Assembly (NCBI RefSeq): GCF_004402045.1 | Contig: NZ_SOMG01000003.1 | Coordinates: forward strand, 62,001 to 126,000 | Direction of reading: 5' to 3' | DNA: 64,000 nucleotides | Origin: Lelliottia nimipressuralis | GTDB lineage: Bacteria; Pseudomonadota; Gammaproteobacteria; Enterobacterales; Enterobacteriaceae | Shown here: piece after piece, positions 20,550 to 33,850 of the stretch | How positions within the stretch are numbered: the stretch's first letter is position 1 | Layout: the number at the start of each line of letters is the position of its first letter | Position numbers and translations under genes: made by a program | The notes under the pieces: model-generated | What the model was told of the DNA's origin: nothing | Databases searched by the model: none | Seen by the model: only the letters and a program-made list of their open reading frames with translations

Positions 20550-21112
20550 ATCGATTGCCCTTTGGCCTCATCAAGCTTGCCCTGCGCCAGCAGGAGCAGA
20601 TCGCAGACTTCACGGACGGCACCACGGCCACCGTTGATGTGGGTAACGTAGTCCGCGCGCGGGATCAGCAGCGGATGCGCATCGGCAACGGCGATACTCA
20701 GCCCAACTTCAGCCATCACTGGCCAGTCAATCAGATCGTCTCCGACATAGGCCACGTTTTCCGGCGCGATAGCCAGTTTACCCACTAAATCATTGAATGC
20801 CGCCATCTTATCGGATTGACCCTGATACAAATGGGTAATGCCTAAGGTTTCACAGCGGTCTTCTACCAGTTTAGCTTTCCGCCCGGTGATGATAGCAACC
20901 TCGATACCCGAGGTAAGCGCACAGCGGATACCGTAGCCGTCGCGAACGTTAAACGCTTTTAGCTCTTCACCGTTATTGCCCATATAAATCAGGCCATCGG
21001 AGAGTACCCCATCCACATCCAGGATGAGCAGGCGAATATTTTCCGCCTTTGCCATCATCTGGGTACTGACCGGGCCATAACAGGTTGCAAGGGATGCACC
21101 CGCATTACTCAT
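20546..21112 (-). CDS. kdsC: 3-deoxy-D-manno-octulosonate 8-phosphate phosphatase KdsC
   Basis: A 188-residue HAD-superfamily phosphatase that converts Kdo-8-P to Kdo for LPS inner core synthesis. The HAD nucleophile motif is LDVDGVLSDG, motif II is in AIITGR, and motif III/IV is VGDDLIDWPVM. The ATG at 21112 follows AAGGATAAG and gives MSNAGASLATCYGP, the K-12 start; an in-frame start at 21127 is rejected. It follows kdsD by 14 bp. Confidence 0.96.
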   Translation of the reverse strand: MSNAGASLATCYGPVSTQMMAKAENIRLLILDVDGVLSDGLIYMGNNGEELKAFNVRDGYGIRCALTSGIEVAIITGRKAKLVEDRCETLGITHLYQGQSDKMAAFNDLVGKLAIAPENVAYVGDDLIDWPVMAEVGLSIAVADAHPLLIPRADYVTHINGGRGAVREVCDLLLLAQGKLDEAKGQSI

Positions 21113-21126
21113 TGTCTTATCCTTCA

Positions 21127-22113
21127 TTACACTACGCCTGCGCGCAGCAGATCATGCATATGTACCACACCCAGCAACTGGTCGCCATCGGCAACCATAA
21201 CGGAGGTGATATGACGGGACTGCATCAGGTTCAGCACATCCACTGCCAATGTTCCCGGACGCACGCGGATACCGCCGGGCGTCATCACATCGGCAATGCC
21301 CAGCGTGCGGACATCGACACCCATGTCGAACACGCGGCGCAGGTCGCCATCGGTGAAGATCCCCTGAATTTTCATCAGATCGTCGCACACGACCGTCATA
21401 CCCAGATTTTTACGGGTGATTTCCAGCAGTGCATCGCGCAGGGAGGCCTCTTTACTGACGTGAGGGATTTCATCCCCGGTGTGCATAATATCGTTAACCC
21501 GAAGCAGCAGCTTGCGCCCCAGCGCGCCGCCCGGGTGGGAAAGCGCGAAATCTTCCGGCGTAAAACCGCGGGCTTCCAGCAGCGCCACGGCGAGCGCATC
21601 GCCCATGACCAGCGCAGCGGTGGTGCTGGAGGTCGGCGCCAGGCCCAGCGGGCAGGCCTCTTTGGGAACTTTAACGCACAGGTGAATATCAGCCGCACGC
21701 GCCATGCTACTTTCCGGACGGCTGGTTATGCAAATAAGCGGCACCTGCAGCCGCTTCAGTACCGGGATCAGCGCCAGAATTTCATTGGACTCACCGGAGT
21801 TGGACAGCGCGATGACGATATCCTGCGGCGTGACCATTCCCAGGTCCCCGTGCGCGGCTTCCCCCGGGTGTACAAAGAAGGACGAGGTTCCGGTGCTGGC
21901 AAACGTCGCCGCCATTTTGCGTCCAATGTGGCCGGACTTACCCATCCCCATCACCACGACTTTGCCGGCACAGTAGAATATCTTCTCACATGCCAGACTA
22001 AAATCCTGATTAATGTACTGATCTAACTGCGCCAGACCTTCACGTTCAATCTCCAGAACGTCTTTGCCTGCTTTCTGAAAGTCAAAACCCGGCTGCAATT
22101 CTATTTGCGACAT
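21127..22113 (-). CDS. kdsD: D-arabinose 5-phosphate isomerase KdsD
   Basis: A 328-residue isomerase that makes arabinose 5-phosphate, the precursor of Kdo. An N-terminal SIS sugar-isomerase domain (about residues 40-180, with GMGKSGHIGRKMAAT and LSNSGES) is followed by two CBS domains (about 210-328). The ATG at 22113 gives MSQIELQPGFDF, as in K-12. It sits 13 bp after yrbG and before kdsC. Confidence 0.96.
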   Translation of the reverse strand: MSQIELQPGFDFQKAGKDVLEIEREGLAQLDQYINQDFSLACEKIFYCAGKVVVMGMGKSGHIGRKMAATFASTGTSSFFVHPGEAAHGDLGMVTPQDIVIALSNSGESNEILALIPVLKRLQVPLICITSRPESSMARAADIHLCVKVPKEACPLGLAPTSSTTAALVMGDALAVALLEARGFTPEDFALSHPGGALGRKLLLRVNDIMHTGDEIPHVSKEASLRDALLEITRKNLGMTVVCDDLMKIQGIFTDGDLRRVFDMGVDVRTLGIADVMTPGGIRVRPGTLAVDVLNLMQSRHITSVMVADGDQLLGVVHMHDLLRAGVV

Positions 22114-22126
22114 AATGCGTTTCCGT

Positions 22127-23104
22127 TTACCCAGAGAGAAGAGGCGAGAGCCAGTACAGCATCGCCATCCATACGATAAATCCACCCGTCAACAGCGCGC
22201 CTGCGCCTTTGCCAATCTGTCGTTGCCGCCGCCAGCAGAGCAGGGCAAATATCACGCTGACCAGCAGCATCACGCCGTAATCACGTGAGAACGCCAGGGG
22301 ATTAAAGGGCCCTGGCGTAATCAGGGCCGGCAGGCCCATCACAATGGCGATATTAAAAATATTGGAGCCGATGATATTACCAATGGCAATGTCATCCTCA
22401 CCTTTCCGTGCCCCCGCAATGGCCGTGGCCAGCTCCGGCAGGCTGGTGCCGATGGCAATAACCGTCAGGCCAATGGTCAGTTCACTGATGGCGAAATAGT
22501 TCGCCAGCACCGTCGCGTTATCCACGACCATGCGCGTTGCCATCGGCATGATGATCAGCGCAACGCCAAGCCAGAGCAGGGCAACAGGCAGCGTACCTTC
22601 GCGCGGGAGCTCGGCGACCTGCTCGCGCGTGAGGCTATCCAGACCCTGCTTCTCAGCCAGACGGGCGATTTTAACACTATACAGTAACCAAATAACGGCC
22701 AGCGCCAGCAGGAATATGCCGTCACTGAAGCTCAGTATTCCATCATAAAATACGCACCCTGCCAGCAGGCTTACGACTAACATTAGCGGCAATTCACGGC
22801 GCAGAACATCAGAATGCACGCGAAATGGATGGAGCAGTGCCGCCAGGCCTAAAATCAATAATATATTGACGATGTTCGAGCCAATCGCGGTGCCTACTGC
22901 CAGGTCTAACTGGCCGTGCAGCGATGCCGAGACAGAGACGATGATTTCAGGGAGTGATGTTCCAACACTGACAACGGTCATCCCGATGACGACAGGCGGT
23001 ACGCCAGTCAGGCGACACAGGATAGATGCAGCAAACACTAAACGGTCAGCACTGTAGACCACCAAAAGTAAACCAATTATTAACAGTGCTGTTGCTAAAA
23101 GCAT
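22127..23104 (-). CDS. yrbG: Inner-membrane calcium/sodium antiporter YrbG
   Basis: A 325-residue member of the CaCA cation/Ca2+ exchanger superfamily. Two homologous halves each carry an alpha repeat: GTSLPEIIVSVSAS with TAIGSNIVNILLILG, and GTSLPELATAIAGA with NIIGSNIFNIAIVMG. About ten helices are expected. The ATG at 23104 has AAAGGA upstream and leaves out 12 residues from a longer in-frame start. It is the first gene of the kds-lpt run and diverges from mlaF. The physiological ion is not certain. Confidence 0.93.
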   Translation of the reverse strand: MLLATALLIIGLLLVVYSADRLVFAASILCRLTGVPPVVIGMTVVSVGTSLPEIIVSVSASLHGQLDLAVGTAIGSNIVNILLILGLAALLHPFRVHSDVLRRELPLMLVVSLLAGCVFYDGILSFSDGIFLLALAVIWLLYSVKIARLAEKQGLDSLTREQVAELPREGTLPVALLWLGVALIIMPMATRMVVDNATVLANYFAISELTIGLTVIAIGTSLPELATAIAGARKGEDDIAIGNIIGSNIFNIAIVMGLPALITPGPFNPLAFSRDYGVMLLVSVIFALLCWRRQRQIGKGAGALLTGGFIVWMAMLYWLSPLLSG

Positions 23105-23331
23105 CAAAAGTCCTTTCTTCAGGTATACTCGTCGGTCCATCGCGCGGGAATGGCTGGACTGTATACAGTCTGAGGCGTAACGAATTCCTAATTTTGACTT
23201 TATGCGCCGGAAAAGTAAAACAAATGCCAGCTTTCGCTAACCTCTCCAGCCAATATTCTGTAAAAATGTGGGGTTTAGGGCTGATTTAAGCTTCAGGCTT
23301 CGCATGAAGCAGGGCAAGAAAGGAACCGTAA

Positions 23332-24934
<1,603 letters not shown>

Positions 24935-24938
24935 GTTC

Positions 24939-25487
24939 ATGCAAACGAAAAAAAATGAAATTTGGGTCGGCATATTCCTGCTACTGGCGCTGCTGGCCGC
25001 GCTGTTTATCTGCCTGAGAGCGGCGGATATCACGTCTGTGCGCACAGAGCCTACTTATCGCATCTATGCCACCTTCGATAATATTGGCGGGCTGAAGGCT
25101 CGTTCACCGGTGCGTATTGGCGGCGTGGTGATCGGACGCGTATCTGACATTACGCTTGATGAGAAAACCTACCTGCCACGCGTCGCGATGGATATCGAAG
25201 AGCGTTATAACCATATTCCGGACACCAGTTCCCTTTCGATCCGGACTTCAGGCCTGCTGGGCGAACAATATCTGGCACTTAATGTCGGTTTTGAAGACCC
25301 TGAGCTGGGAACGACTATCCTTAAAGACGGTAGCGTCATCCAGGATACGAAGTCCGCGATGGTGCTGGAGGATATGATTGGTCAGTTCCTTTACAGCAGT
25401 AAAGGGGATGAGAAAAAATCCGATGCTGCCCCTGCGCAGAGCGAAGATCATACCAATGTCGCACCGACACCAGGCACGACGAATTAA
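24939..25487 (+). CDS. mlaD: Phospholipid-binding MCE protein MlaD
   Basis: A 182-residue bitopic protein with an N-terminal helix (about residues 8-27) and a periplasmic MCE domain (about 38-118) that forms a hexameric ring with a lipid channel. The pore-loop region SGLLGEQYLALN is present. The tail after about 150 is low-complexity and diverges from K-12, as usual. The ATG at 24939 gives MQTKKNEIWVG; five extra residues from an in-frame upstream start are rejected. Confidence 0.96.
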   Translation: MQTKKNEIWVGIFLLLALLAALFICLRAADITSVRTEPTYRIYATFDNIGGLKARSPVRIGGVVIGRVSDITLDEKTYLPRVAMDIEERYNHIPDTSSLSIRTSGLLGEQYLALNVGFEDPELGTTILKDGSVIQDTKSAMVLEDMIGQFLYSSKGDEKKSDAAPAQSEDHTNVAPTPGTTN

Positions 25488-25505
25488 TTTCAGGAGAAGT
25501 CATTC

Positions 25506-26141
25506 ATGTTTAAACGACTGTTAATGGTTGCCATGCTGGTCATTGCCCCTCTCACCGCTGTGCATGCTGCGGATCAGAGTAACCCGTACAAACTGATGGA
25601 CGAAGCGGCGAAGAAGACTTTCGACCGTCTTAAAGACGAACAACCTAAGATTCGTGCTAATCCTGATTACCTGCGTGACGTCGTTGACCAGGAATTGCTG
25701 CCGTATGTACAGATCAAATACGCGGGGGCGCTGGTTCTGGGGCGTTATTACAAAGATGCTACCCCTGCGCAGCGTGATGCCTACTTTGCCGCGTTTCGTG
25801 AATACCTGAAACAGGCTTATGGTCAGGCGCTGGCGATGTACCACGGTCAGACCTATCAGATTGCGCCTGAGCAGCCGCTGGGCGATGCGACCATCGTGCC
25901 TATCCGCGTGACAATCAACGATCCTAACGGCCGCCCGCCGGTTCGCCTGGACTTCCAGTGGCGTAAAAACAGCCAGACCGGTCACTGGCAGGCGTATGAC
26001 ATGATTGCCGAAGGGGTAAGCATGATCACCACCAAACAGAACGAGTGGAGCGACCTGCTGCGGACCAAAGGCATTGATGGCCTGACCGCACAGCTGCAGT
26101 CTATCTCTCGTCAGAAAATTAGCCTGGACGAGAAGAAGTAA
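25506..26141 (+). CDS. mlaC: Periplasmic phospholipid shuttle MlaC
   Basis: A 211-residue periplasmic carrier that moves phospholipids between the MlaA-porin complex and MlaFEDB. The signal peptide is [19 protein letters not shown] ending at VHA, with the mature chain starting near residue 22. The NTF2-like fold segment [17 protein letters not shown] is conserved. A CAGGAG site precedes the start. Its TAA overlaps the mlaB ATG by one base. Confidence 0.96.
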   Translation: MFKRLLMVAMLVIAPLTAVHAADQSNPYKLMDEAAKKTFDRLKDEQPKIRANPDYLRDVVDQELLPYVQIKYAGALVLGRYYKDATPAQRDAYFAAFREYLKQAYGQALAMYHGQTYQIAPEQPLGDATIVPIRVTINDPNGRPPVRLDFQWRKNSQTGHWQAYDMIAEGVSMITTKQNEWSDLLRTKGIDGLTAQLQSISRQKISLDEKK

Positions 26142-26434
26142 TGTCACAGCAACTCAGCTGGTCGCGTGAAGGCGAGACATTAAAGCTGTCCGGTGAGCTG
26201 GATCAGGATCTGCTGAACCCCTTGTGGGACAAACGCCATGAAGCCATGCAGGGCGTGACGCTTATCGACTTAAGCGACGTCACGCGGGTAGATACGGCAG
26301 GTGTTGCGCTGCTTGCCCATCTGATTGCCGAGGGTAAAAAGCAGGGGTTGAGCGTTATGCTTAACGGCGCGAGCGATAACGTGGTTACTCTTGCGCAGCT
26401 CTACAATCTCCCTCAGGACGTACTGCCTCGTTAA
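26141..26434 (+). CDS. mlaB: STAS-domain protein MlaB
   Basis: A 97-residue cytoplasmic STAS-domain subunit that binds and activates the MlaF ATPase. The STAS core LIDLSDVTRVDTAGVALLAHL is visible, including the DTAG turn with the functional Thr. The start overlaps the mlaC stop. It is last in the operon and is followed by a strong terminator. Confidence 0.95.
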   Translation: MSQQLSWSREGETLKLSGELDQDLLNPLWDKRHEAMQGVTLIDLSDVTRVDTAGVALLAHLIAEGKKQGLSVMLNGASDNVVTLAQLYNLPQDVLPR

Positions 26435-26456
26435 TATTTTCAGTGCGTTACTTCCT

Positions 26457-26489
26457 AAAGCCCTGACAGTTTCATCGTCGGGGCTTTTT
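26457..26489 (+). terminator. Terminator of the mlaFEDCB operon
   Basis: An inverted repeat AAAGCCC ... GGGCTTTTT with extra loop pairing and a five-T run, 22 bp after the mlaB stop. It separates the mla operon from ibaG-murA. Confidence 0.85.
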
Positions 26490-26560
26490 GCTTGTTTAAG
26501 ACGACGCCACTTTGCTCTAAGATGTTGGGCTTGTTTTCACTATCAGATGATTAAGAACCC

Positions 26561-26815
26561 ATGGAAAATCATGAAATCCAGACAGTGCTGATGAATGCAC
26601 TCTCCCTTCAGGAAGCCCACGTCACTGGCGATGGCAGTCACTTCCAGGTTATTGCTGTGGGTGATATGTTCGACGGCATGAGCCGTGTGAAGAAGCAGCA
26701 GGCTGTGTACGCGCCGCTGATGGAATATATTGCGGATAACCGCATCCACGCCCTGTCGATTAAAGCGTTCACCCCGCAAGAGTGGGCACGCGATCGCAAA
26801 CTAAACGGTTTTTGA
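26561..26815 (+). CDS. ibaG: BolA-family protein IbaG
   Basis: An 84-residue BolA-like protein, acid-stress related in E. coli, which binds monothiol glutaredoxin Grx4 with a 2Fe-2S cluster. The core ([20 protein letters not shown]) carries the conserved His in HFQV and the later VYAPLMEYI region. Length equals K-12. It precedes murA by 50 bp and is probably cotranscribed with it. Confidence 0.95.
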   Translation: MENHEIQTVLMNALSLQEAHVTGDGSHFQVIAVGDMFDGMSRVKKQQAVYAPLMEYIADNRIHALSIKAFTPQEWARDRKLNGF

Positions 26816-26820
26816 GCTGA

Positions 26821-28125
<1,305 letters not shown>

Positions 28126-28185
28126 TCGTTCCGGCAGCCCCCTGCCAGAAATGACCGGGGGGTTGCTGTTCCTGTCAAAAACGCA

Positions 28186-28473
28186 TTATTCCTGCGATTC
28201 TTTCTTTGCCTTTCTCTGGCGAATCATACGCGATCTGTCGATAAACTCATGGGTAAGGGGATCGTGGTAGCGCGAAGGCCAAATCACCCACGGATGTGTA
28301 TCCAGCGCTGTCGCGATAATTAACTCTCCCTTGGGCCAGGGTCGGGTGAGGGCATTTGCGAGGGTTGAAGAACTCAGGCCATTGCGGCGGGATTCTGCAG
28401 CCAGTGAAGTGCCTCTTTTGCGCAGTGCCGCAATGATATCTGCCGTATGCCAGTCGATAAATTTCGTATCCAT
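28186..28473 (-). CDS. sfsB: Ner-like DNA-binding transcriptional regulator SfsB
   Basis: A 95-residue small DNA-binding protein (also called Nlp), related to the Mu/D108 phage Ner proteins. It has the typical winged/HTH segment SSSTLANALTRPWPKGE and PWVIWPSRY. In E. coli it was linked to maltose gene activation with CRP. The ATG at 28473 has AAGGA upstream. It is convergent with murA and same-strand with ispB. A phage origin long ago is a family inference. Confidence 0.92.
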   Translation of the reverse strand: MDTKFIDWHTADIIAALRKRGTSLAAESRRNGLSSSTLANALTRPWPKGELIIATALDTHPWVIWPSRYHDPLTHEFIDRSRMIRQRKAKKESQE

Positions 28474-28666
28474 AAAGCTGTCCTTAAGTTCGGATTCACC
28501 TACGCCGTTTCTTCTGAAACGACGGGCTTACTATACCCATTTCAAACTCTTGTTCTAAAAAGTTCGCGTTACTTGAAAGGATATTCAGAATAAGGCACGG
28601 CTTTATTCATGCGGTCTCTAAACCGATAAATTTACATGACTACGTAATTTACTGGGGTGTACTGGA
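28474..28666. other. sfsB upstream / ispB downstream spacer
   Basis: About 190 bp between the sfsB start and the ispB terminator. It is AT-rich and should hold the sfsB promoter, but I cannot place its boxes reliably and see no coding sequence or RNA gene. Confidence 0.4.
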
Positions 28667-28692
28667 ATCTCCCCGCGATGGTGCGGGGAGAT
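28667..28692 (-). terminator. Hairpin terminator after ispB
   Basis: A perfect 10-bp stem ATCTCCCCGC with its complement and a six-base loop, 9 bp after the ispB stop. The following T-run is short. Confidence 0.65.
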
Positions 28693-28701
28693 ACAAGGGG
28701 A

Positions 28702-29673
28702 TTACCTGTCGCGCTGAACGGCGATGTGAGCCAGAGCAATTAGCGCATCGCGCCATGGGCTGTCTGGAATAACCTGCAGTGCAGTGATGGCTTTGTCTGC
28801 TTCTTCTTCCGCACGTTGGCGCGTCCACTCCAGCGATCCGCAGATGGCCATGGTTTCCAGTACGGGTTCCAGAAGATGGCGGCCATTTCCCTGCTCAATC
28901 GCTTCACGGATCATTTTCGCCTGGTCGGCTGTTCCGTTGCGCATAGCGTGAAGCAGCGGCAGGGTCGGTTTGCCTTCGTTCAGGTCATCACCCACGTTTT
29001 TGCCGAGCGTCTCACCGTCCGCACTGTAGTCCAGTAAATCATCAATTAACTGGAATGCCGTACCCAGATAACGACCATAGTCCTGCAGCCCTTTTTCCTG
29101 TGCCTCAGTACAGTCAGCCAGAATGCCGGAACACTGGGCGGCCGCTTCAAACAGGCGCGCTGTTTTACTGTAGATCACACGCATGTAGTTTTCTTCGGTG
29201 ATGTCAGGGTCGTTGACGTTCATCAGTTGCAGCACTTCGCCTTCCGCAATGACGTTAACGGCTTCGGACATCACTTCCAGCACTTTCAGAGAACCCAGAC
29301 TGGTCATCATCTGGAAGGCGCGGGTATAAATAAAATCCCCCACCAGTACGCTGGCTGCGTTCCCGAAAGCGGCGTTTGCCGTGGCTTTGCCACGACGCAT
29401 ATCCGATTCATCCACAACGTCATCATGCAGAAGCGTCGCCGTGTGAATAAATTCGATGAGCGCTGCGATCGTGATGTGGGCATTTCCCTGATAGCCAACG
29501 GCTCTGGCAGCCAGAATGGCGATCATCGGACGAATGCGTTTACCGCCGCCGCTGACAATGTAATAGCCCAACTGATTGATCAGCTGAACGTCAGAGTTGA
29601 GTTGCTCCAGGATTGCTGCATTCACACCCGCCATATCTTGCGCGGTTAACTCGTTGATTTTTTCTAAATTCAT
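28702..29673 (-). CDS. ispB: Octaprenyl diphosphate synthase IspB
   Basis: A 323-residue trans-prenyltransferase that builds the C40 side chain of ubiquinone-8 and menaquinone-8. The first Asp-rich motif is HDDVVDESD (Asp84-85) and the second QLIDDLLDY (about residue 210); GGGKRIRP precedes the first. Length equals K-12. It diverges from rplU. Quinone-linked genes ubiU, ubiV and ubiT lie elsewhere in this window. Confidence 0.97.
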   Translation of the reverse strand: MNLEKINELTAQDMAGVNAAILEQLNSDVQLINQLGYYIVSGGGKRIRPMIAILAARAVGYQGNAHITIAALIEFIHTATLLHDDVVDESDMRRGKATANAAFGNAASVLVGDFIYTRAFQMMTSLGSLKVLEVMSEAVNVIAEGEVLQLMNVNDPDITEENYMRVIYSKTARLFEAAAQCSGILADCTEAQEKGLQDYGRYLGTAFQLIDDLLDYSADGETLGKNVGDDLNEGKPTLPLLHAMRNGTADQAKMIREAIEQGNGRHLLEPVLETMAICGSLEWTRQRAEEEADKAITALQVIPDSPWRDALIALAHIAVQRDR

Positions 29674-29831
29674 CGCAAAAGCCGGGCTTTTTATCCTGTT
29701 GATCCCATCTACAATGGGGTAACGAAGGGTTTCGGTTTATCAATAGTAGTGCTGATTGTACTGAAAAAACGGCTCAGATAAACGTTACCGTACGTGTTGT
29801 GTTTTTTTTCTTCATGTATTGACGGTAGCAC

Positions 29832-29860
29832 TTGTCAAAGGCTCGCGTTTTGCGTAATAT
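29832..29860 (+). promoter_or_regulatory. Promoter of rplU-rpmA
   Basis: A -35 box TTGTCA (29832-29837) and a -10 box TAATAT (29855-29860) with a 17-bp spacer, about 70 bp before the rplU start. A GC-rich stretch follows the -10, as expected for a stringently controlled ribosomal promoter. Confidence 0.75.
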
Positions 29861-29876
29861 TCGCGCCCTATTGTGA

Positions 29877-30242
<366 letters not shown>

Positions 30243-30261
30243 GACCTGAGGAGAGATTTAA

Positions 30262-30519
<258 letters not shown>

Positions 30520-30544
30520 GGTTTTCTCGGTCCGGTAACGGATT

Positions 30545-30574
30545 AAAGCCCCGCAACCTGTTGCGGGGCTTTTT
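30545..30574 (+). terminator. rplU-rpmA terminator
   Basis: AAAGCCCCGCAAC and GTTGCGGGGCTTTTT form a long GC stem with a T-run, 26 bp after the rpmA stop. Confidence 0.9.
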
Positions 30575-30615
30575 ACATTGGAAACCCGGTAATTTTTTCT
30601 GTAGGGAAAACGGGC

Positions 30616-31581
30616 ATGAAGCAGCAGGCCGGCATTGGTATTCTTTTGGCGCTCACAACCGCAATGTGCTGGGGTGCGCTGCCAATTGCAATGAAGCAGG
30701 TACTGGAAGTGATGGAGCCGCCCACGGTGGTCTTTTATCGCTTTCTGATGGCAAGCATCGGCCTCGGGGCCATTCTGGCTATCAAAGGTAAGCTTCCACC
30801 TTTGCGACTCTTCCGCAAACCGCGCTGGCTGGTGTTGCTGGCTATTGCGACGGGCGGTCTGTTTGGTAACTTCATTCTGTTTAGCTCTTCCCTGCAATAT
30901 CTTAGCCCTACGGCGTCACAGGTGATTGGTCAGCTTTCACCCGTGGGCATGATGGTCGCCAGCGTCTTTATCCTTAAGGAGAAGATGCGCGGTACGCAGA
31001 TTATCGGGGCGAGCATGCTGCTATGCGGTCTGGTGATGTTCTTCAACACCAGTCTGATGGAGATTTTTACCCGACTGACGGATTACACGTGGGGTGTGAT
31101 CTTCGGTGTAGGGGCAGCAACGGTCTGGGTGAGTTATGGTGTCGCACAAAAGGTGTTATTGCGTCGTCTTGCCTCACAGCAGATCCTCTTTTTGCTGTAC
31201 ACTTTGTGTACAATAGCATTGCTGCCATTAGCAAAGCCGGGTGTGATCGCCCAGCTTAGCGACTGGCAACTGGCGTGCCTCATTTTTTGTGGGCTGAACA
31301 CGCTGGTCGGTTATGGCGCGCTGGCCGAAGCGATGGCGCGCTGGCAGGCAGCACAGGTAAGCGCGTTAATTACGCTTACCCCGCTGTTTACGCTGTTATT
31401 TTCAGATTTGTTATCAATGGCCTGGCCCGATGTCTTCGTCAGACCGATGCTCAACCTGTTGGGCTATCTCGGTGCGTTTGTCGTGGTTGCGGGCGCGATG
31501 TATTCCGCCATTGGTCATCGTCTTTGGGGACGTTGGCGCAAAAATGAAGCGGTTGTAGTAGTCCCCCGCTCAGGCGAATGA
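30616..31581 (+). CDS. yhbE: EamA/DMT-family transporter YhbE
   Basis: A 321-residue inner-membrane protein with about ten hydrophobic segments in two EamA repeats (about residues 8-140 and 160-295). Motifs such as VVFYRFLMA in the first repeat and the later ALITLTPLFTLLFSD are typical of drug/metabolite transporters. The substrate is unknown. It is conserved in the rpmA-yhbE-obgE order and ends 15 bp before obgE, suggesting readthrough or its own promoter. Confidence 0.9.
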   Translation: MKQQAGIGILLALTTAMCWGALPIAMKQVLEVMEPPTVVFYRFLMASIGLGAILAIKGKLPPLRLFRKPRWLVLLAIATGGLFGNFILFSSSLQYLSPTASQVIGQLSPVGMMVASVFILKEKMRGTQIIGASMLLCGLVMFFNTSLMEIFTRLTDYTWGVIFGVGAATVWVSYGVAQKVLLRRLASQQILFLLYTLCTIALLPLAKPGVIAQLSDWQLACLIFCGLNTLVGYGALAEAMARWQAAQVSALITLTPLFTLLFSDLLSMAWPDVFVRPMLNLLGYLGAFVVVAGAMYSAIGHRLWGRWRKNEAVVVVPRSGE

Positions 31582-32772
<1,191 letters not shown>

Positions 32773-32781
32773 TATCTGTCC

Positions 32782-32808
32782 AAAGCCCCCATTATGGGGG
32801 CTTTTTTT
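32782..32808. terminator. Bidirectional terminator between obgE and the sensor kinase gene
   Basis: AAAGCCCCCAT and ATGGGGGCTTTTTTT form a perfect stem. The T-run reaches into the stop codon of the convergent sensor kinase gene (32809-32807), so obgE transcription ends at the neighbour's last codon. Confidence 0.9.
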
Positions 32809-33850
32809 ATTCCAGCGTTGATGGTAACCAGCAGCTGGCGATCAATCCGCCTTCAGCGCCATTTTCAAGTGTCAGCTTGCCGTGGTGGAGCTGCACGATG
32901 CGCTGCACGATACTCAGGCCCAGACCACTGCCACCGTAGCGCTGGTCAAGCCGACGGAATGGCTCAGTAATAGACTGTCGGTGAGCTTCATCAATACCGG
33001 GACCCTGATCGATAACGCTGACCTGAGTACCCCCTTCGATTTCGTTTAATGTCACTTCAATCGTTGTCCCTGACGGGCTGTATCGTCCGGCATTCTCCAG
33101 CAGGTTGCGCAGCATCAGACGCAGAAGCACTGCGTCTCCCTGAACCGTGAGCGCACTCCTGGCGGGCCATATCACCGTATGTTCTTTGGCTTCATGCTCA
33201 AGGCCAAGCGGCGTAATGATATTGTCCGTCCAGTTAACGGTTTCATAGTGGCCGCTGGCCATTGCTTGTCCGGCACGGGCCAGCATCAGCAGTTGTTCAA
33301 CGGTATGCATAAGCTGATCGATACGGCTGATTAACGTCGCGGCCTGTGGCGCACCAGACTGCGCCATGAGTTCCAGATGGAGCCGGATCCCGGCAAGGGG
33401 CGTTCGCAGTTCGTGTGCAGCGTCTGCGGTGAAAAGACGTTCCTGCTGAATGGTATTGTCCAGCCTGGCGAGTAACTGATTCATGGAAGTGGTAACCGCG
33501 CCAATTTCTTCCATATCGGAATACATAGGAAGCGGGGTTAAGTTATCCGCCGAACGGTTAGCCAGGCTGGCGCGTAGTTTATTGAGGGGCCGGATTATCC
33601 AGGTGACTGCCCAGAATGAAAACAACAGCGTGAAACCGACCATCACCAGAGAAGGAACCAGAAGAGAGGCAATCGCTTCGCGGATCTCTTTCTCTACGTG
33701 GCTATTGCGGGCTTTGGCAGACAACGTTTCACTGACCAGAAAACCAATCTGTTCACGGCTTTCATGCCACAGCCAGATCACGCTTATCAACTGGAAAAAT
33801 AACAGAATAACCGCCAGCAGAACCATCAAGCGCCGACGCATGCTGTTCAT
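32807..33850 (-). CDS. PmrB/BasS-like sensor histidine kinase
   Basis: A 347-residue kinase with two membrane helices (about residues 8-28 and 62-86) around a short periplasmic loop. The loop edges hold two ExxE motifs, ESRE at 30-33 and EIRE at 55-58, the type that binds Fe3+ in PmrB. Then follow a HAMP domain, the H-box DAAHELRTPLAG, an N-box NLLENAGRYS and G-boxes DQGPGID and GGSGLGLSI. Similarity to E. coli BasS is clear around ADNLTP, ERLFTAD and RLHLEL. It overlaps the regulator gene by four bases. No pmrC/eptA is adjacent and K-12 lacks a kinase here, so orthology with BasS is unproven. Confidence 0.85.
   Translation of the reverse strand: MNSMRRRLMVLLAVILLFFQLISVIWLWHESREQIGFLVSETLSAKARNSHVEKEIREAIASLLVPSLVMVGFTLLFSFWAVTWIIRPLNKLRASLANRSADNLTPLPMYSDMEEIGAVTTSMNQLLARLDNTIQQERLFTADAAHELRTPLAGIRLHLELMAQSGAPQAATLISRIDQLMHTVEQLLMLARAGQAMASGHYETVNWTDNIITPLGLEHEAKEHTVIWPARSALTVQGDAVLLRLMLRNLLENAGRYSPSGTTIEVTLNEIEGGTQVSVIDQGPGIDEAHRQSITEPFRRLDQRYGGSGLGLSIVQRIVQLHHGKLTLENGAEGGLIASCWLPSTLE

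Noticed and set aside
28186-28473. Ner-like gene considered as a prophage remnant
   Set aside because: It is sfsB, present at the same place in E. coli, without other phage genes or attachment repeats nearby.
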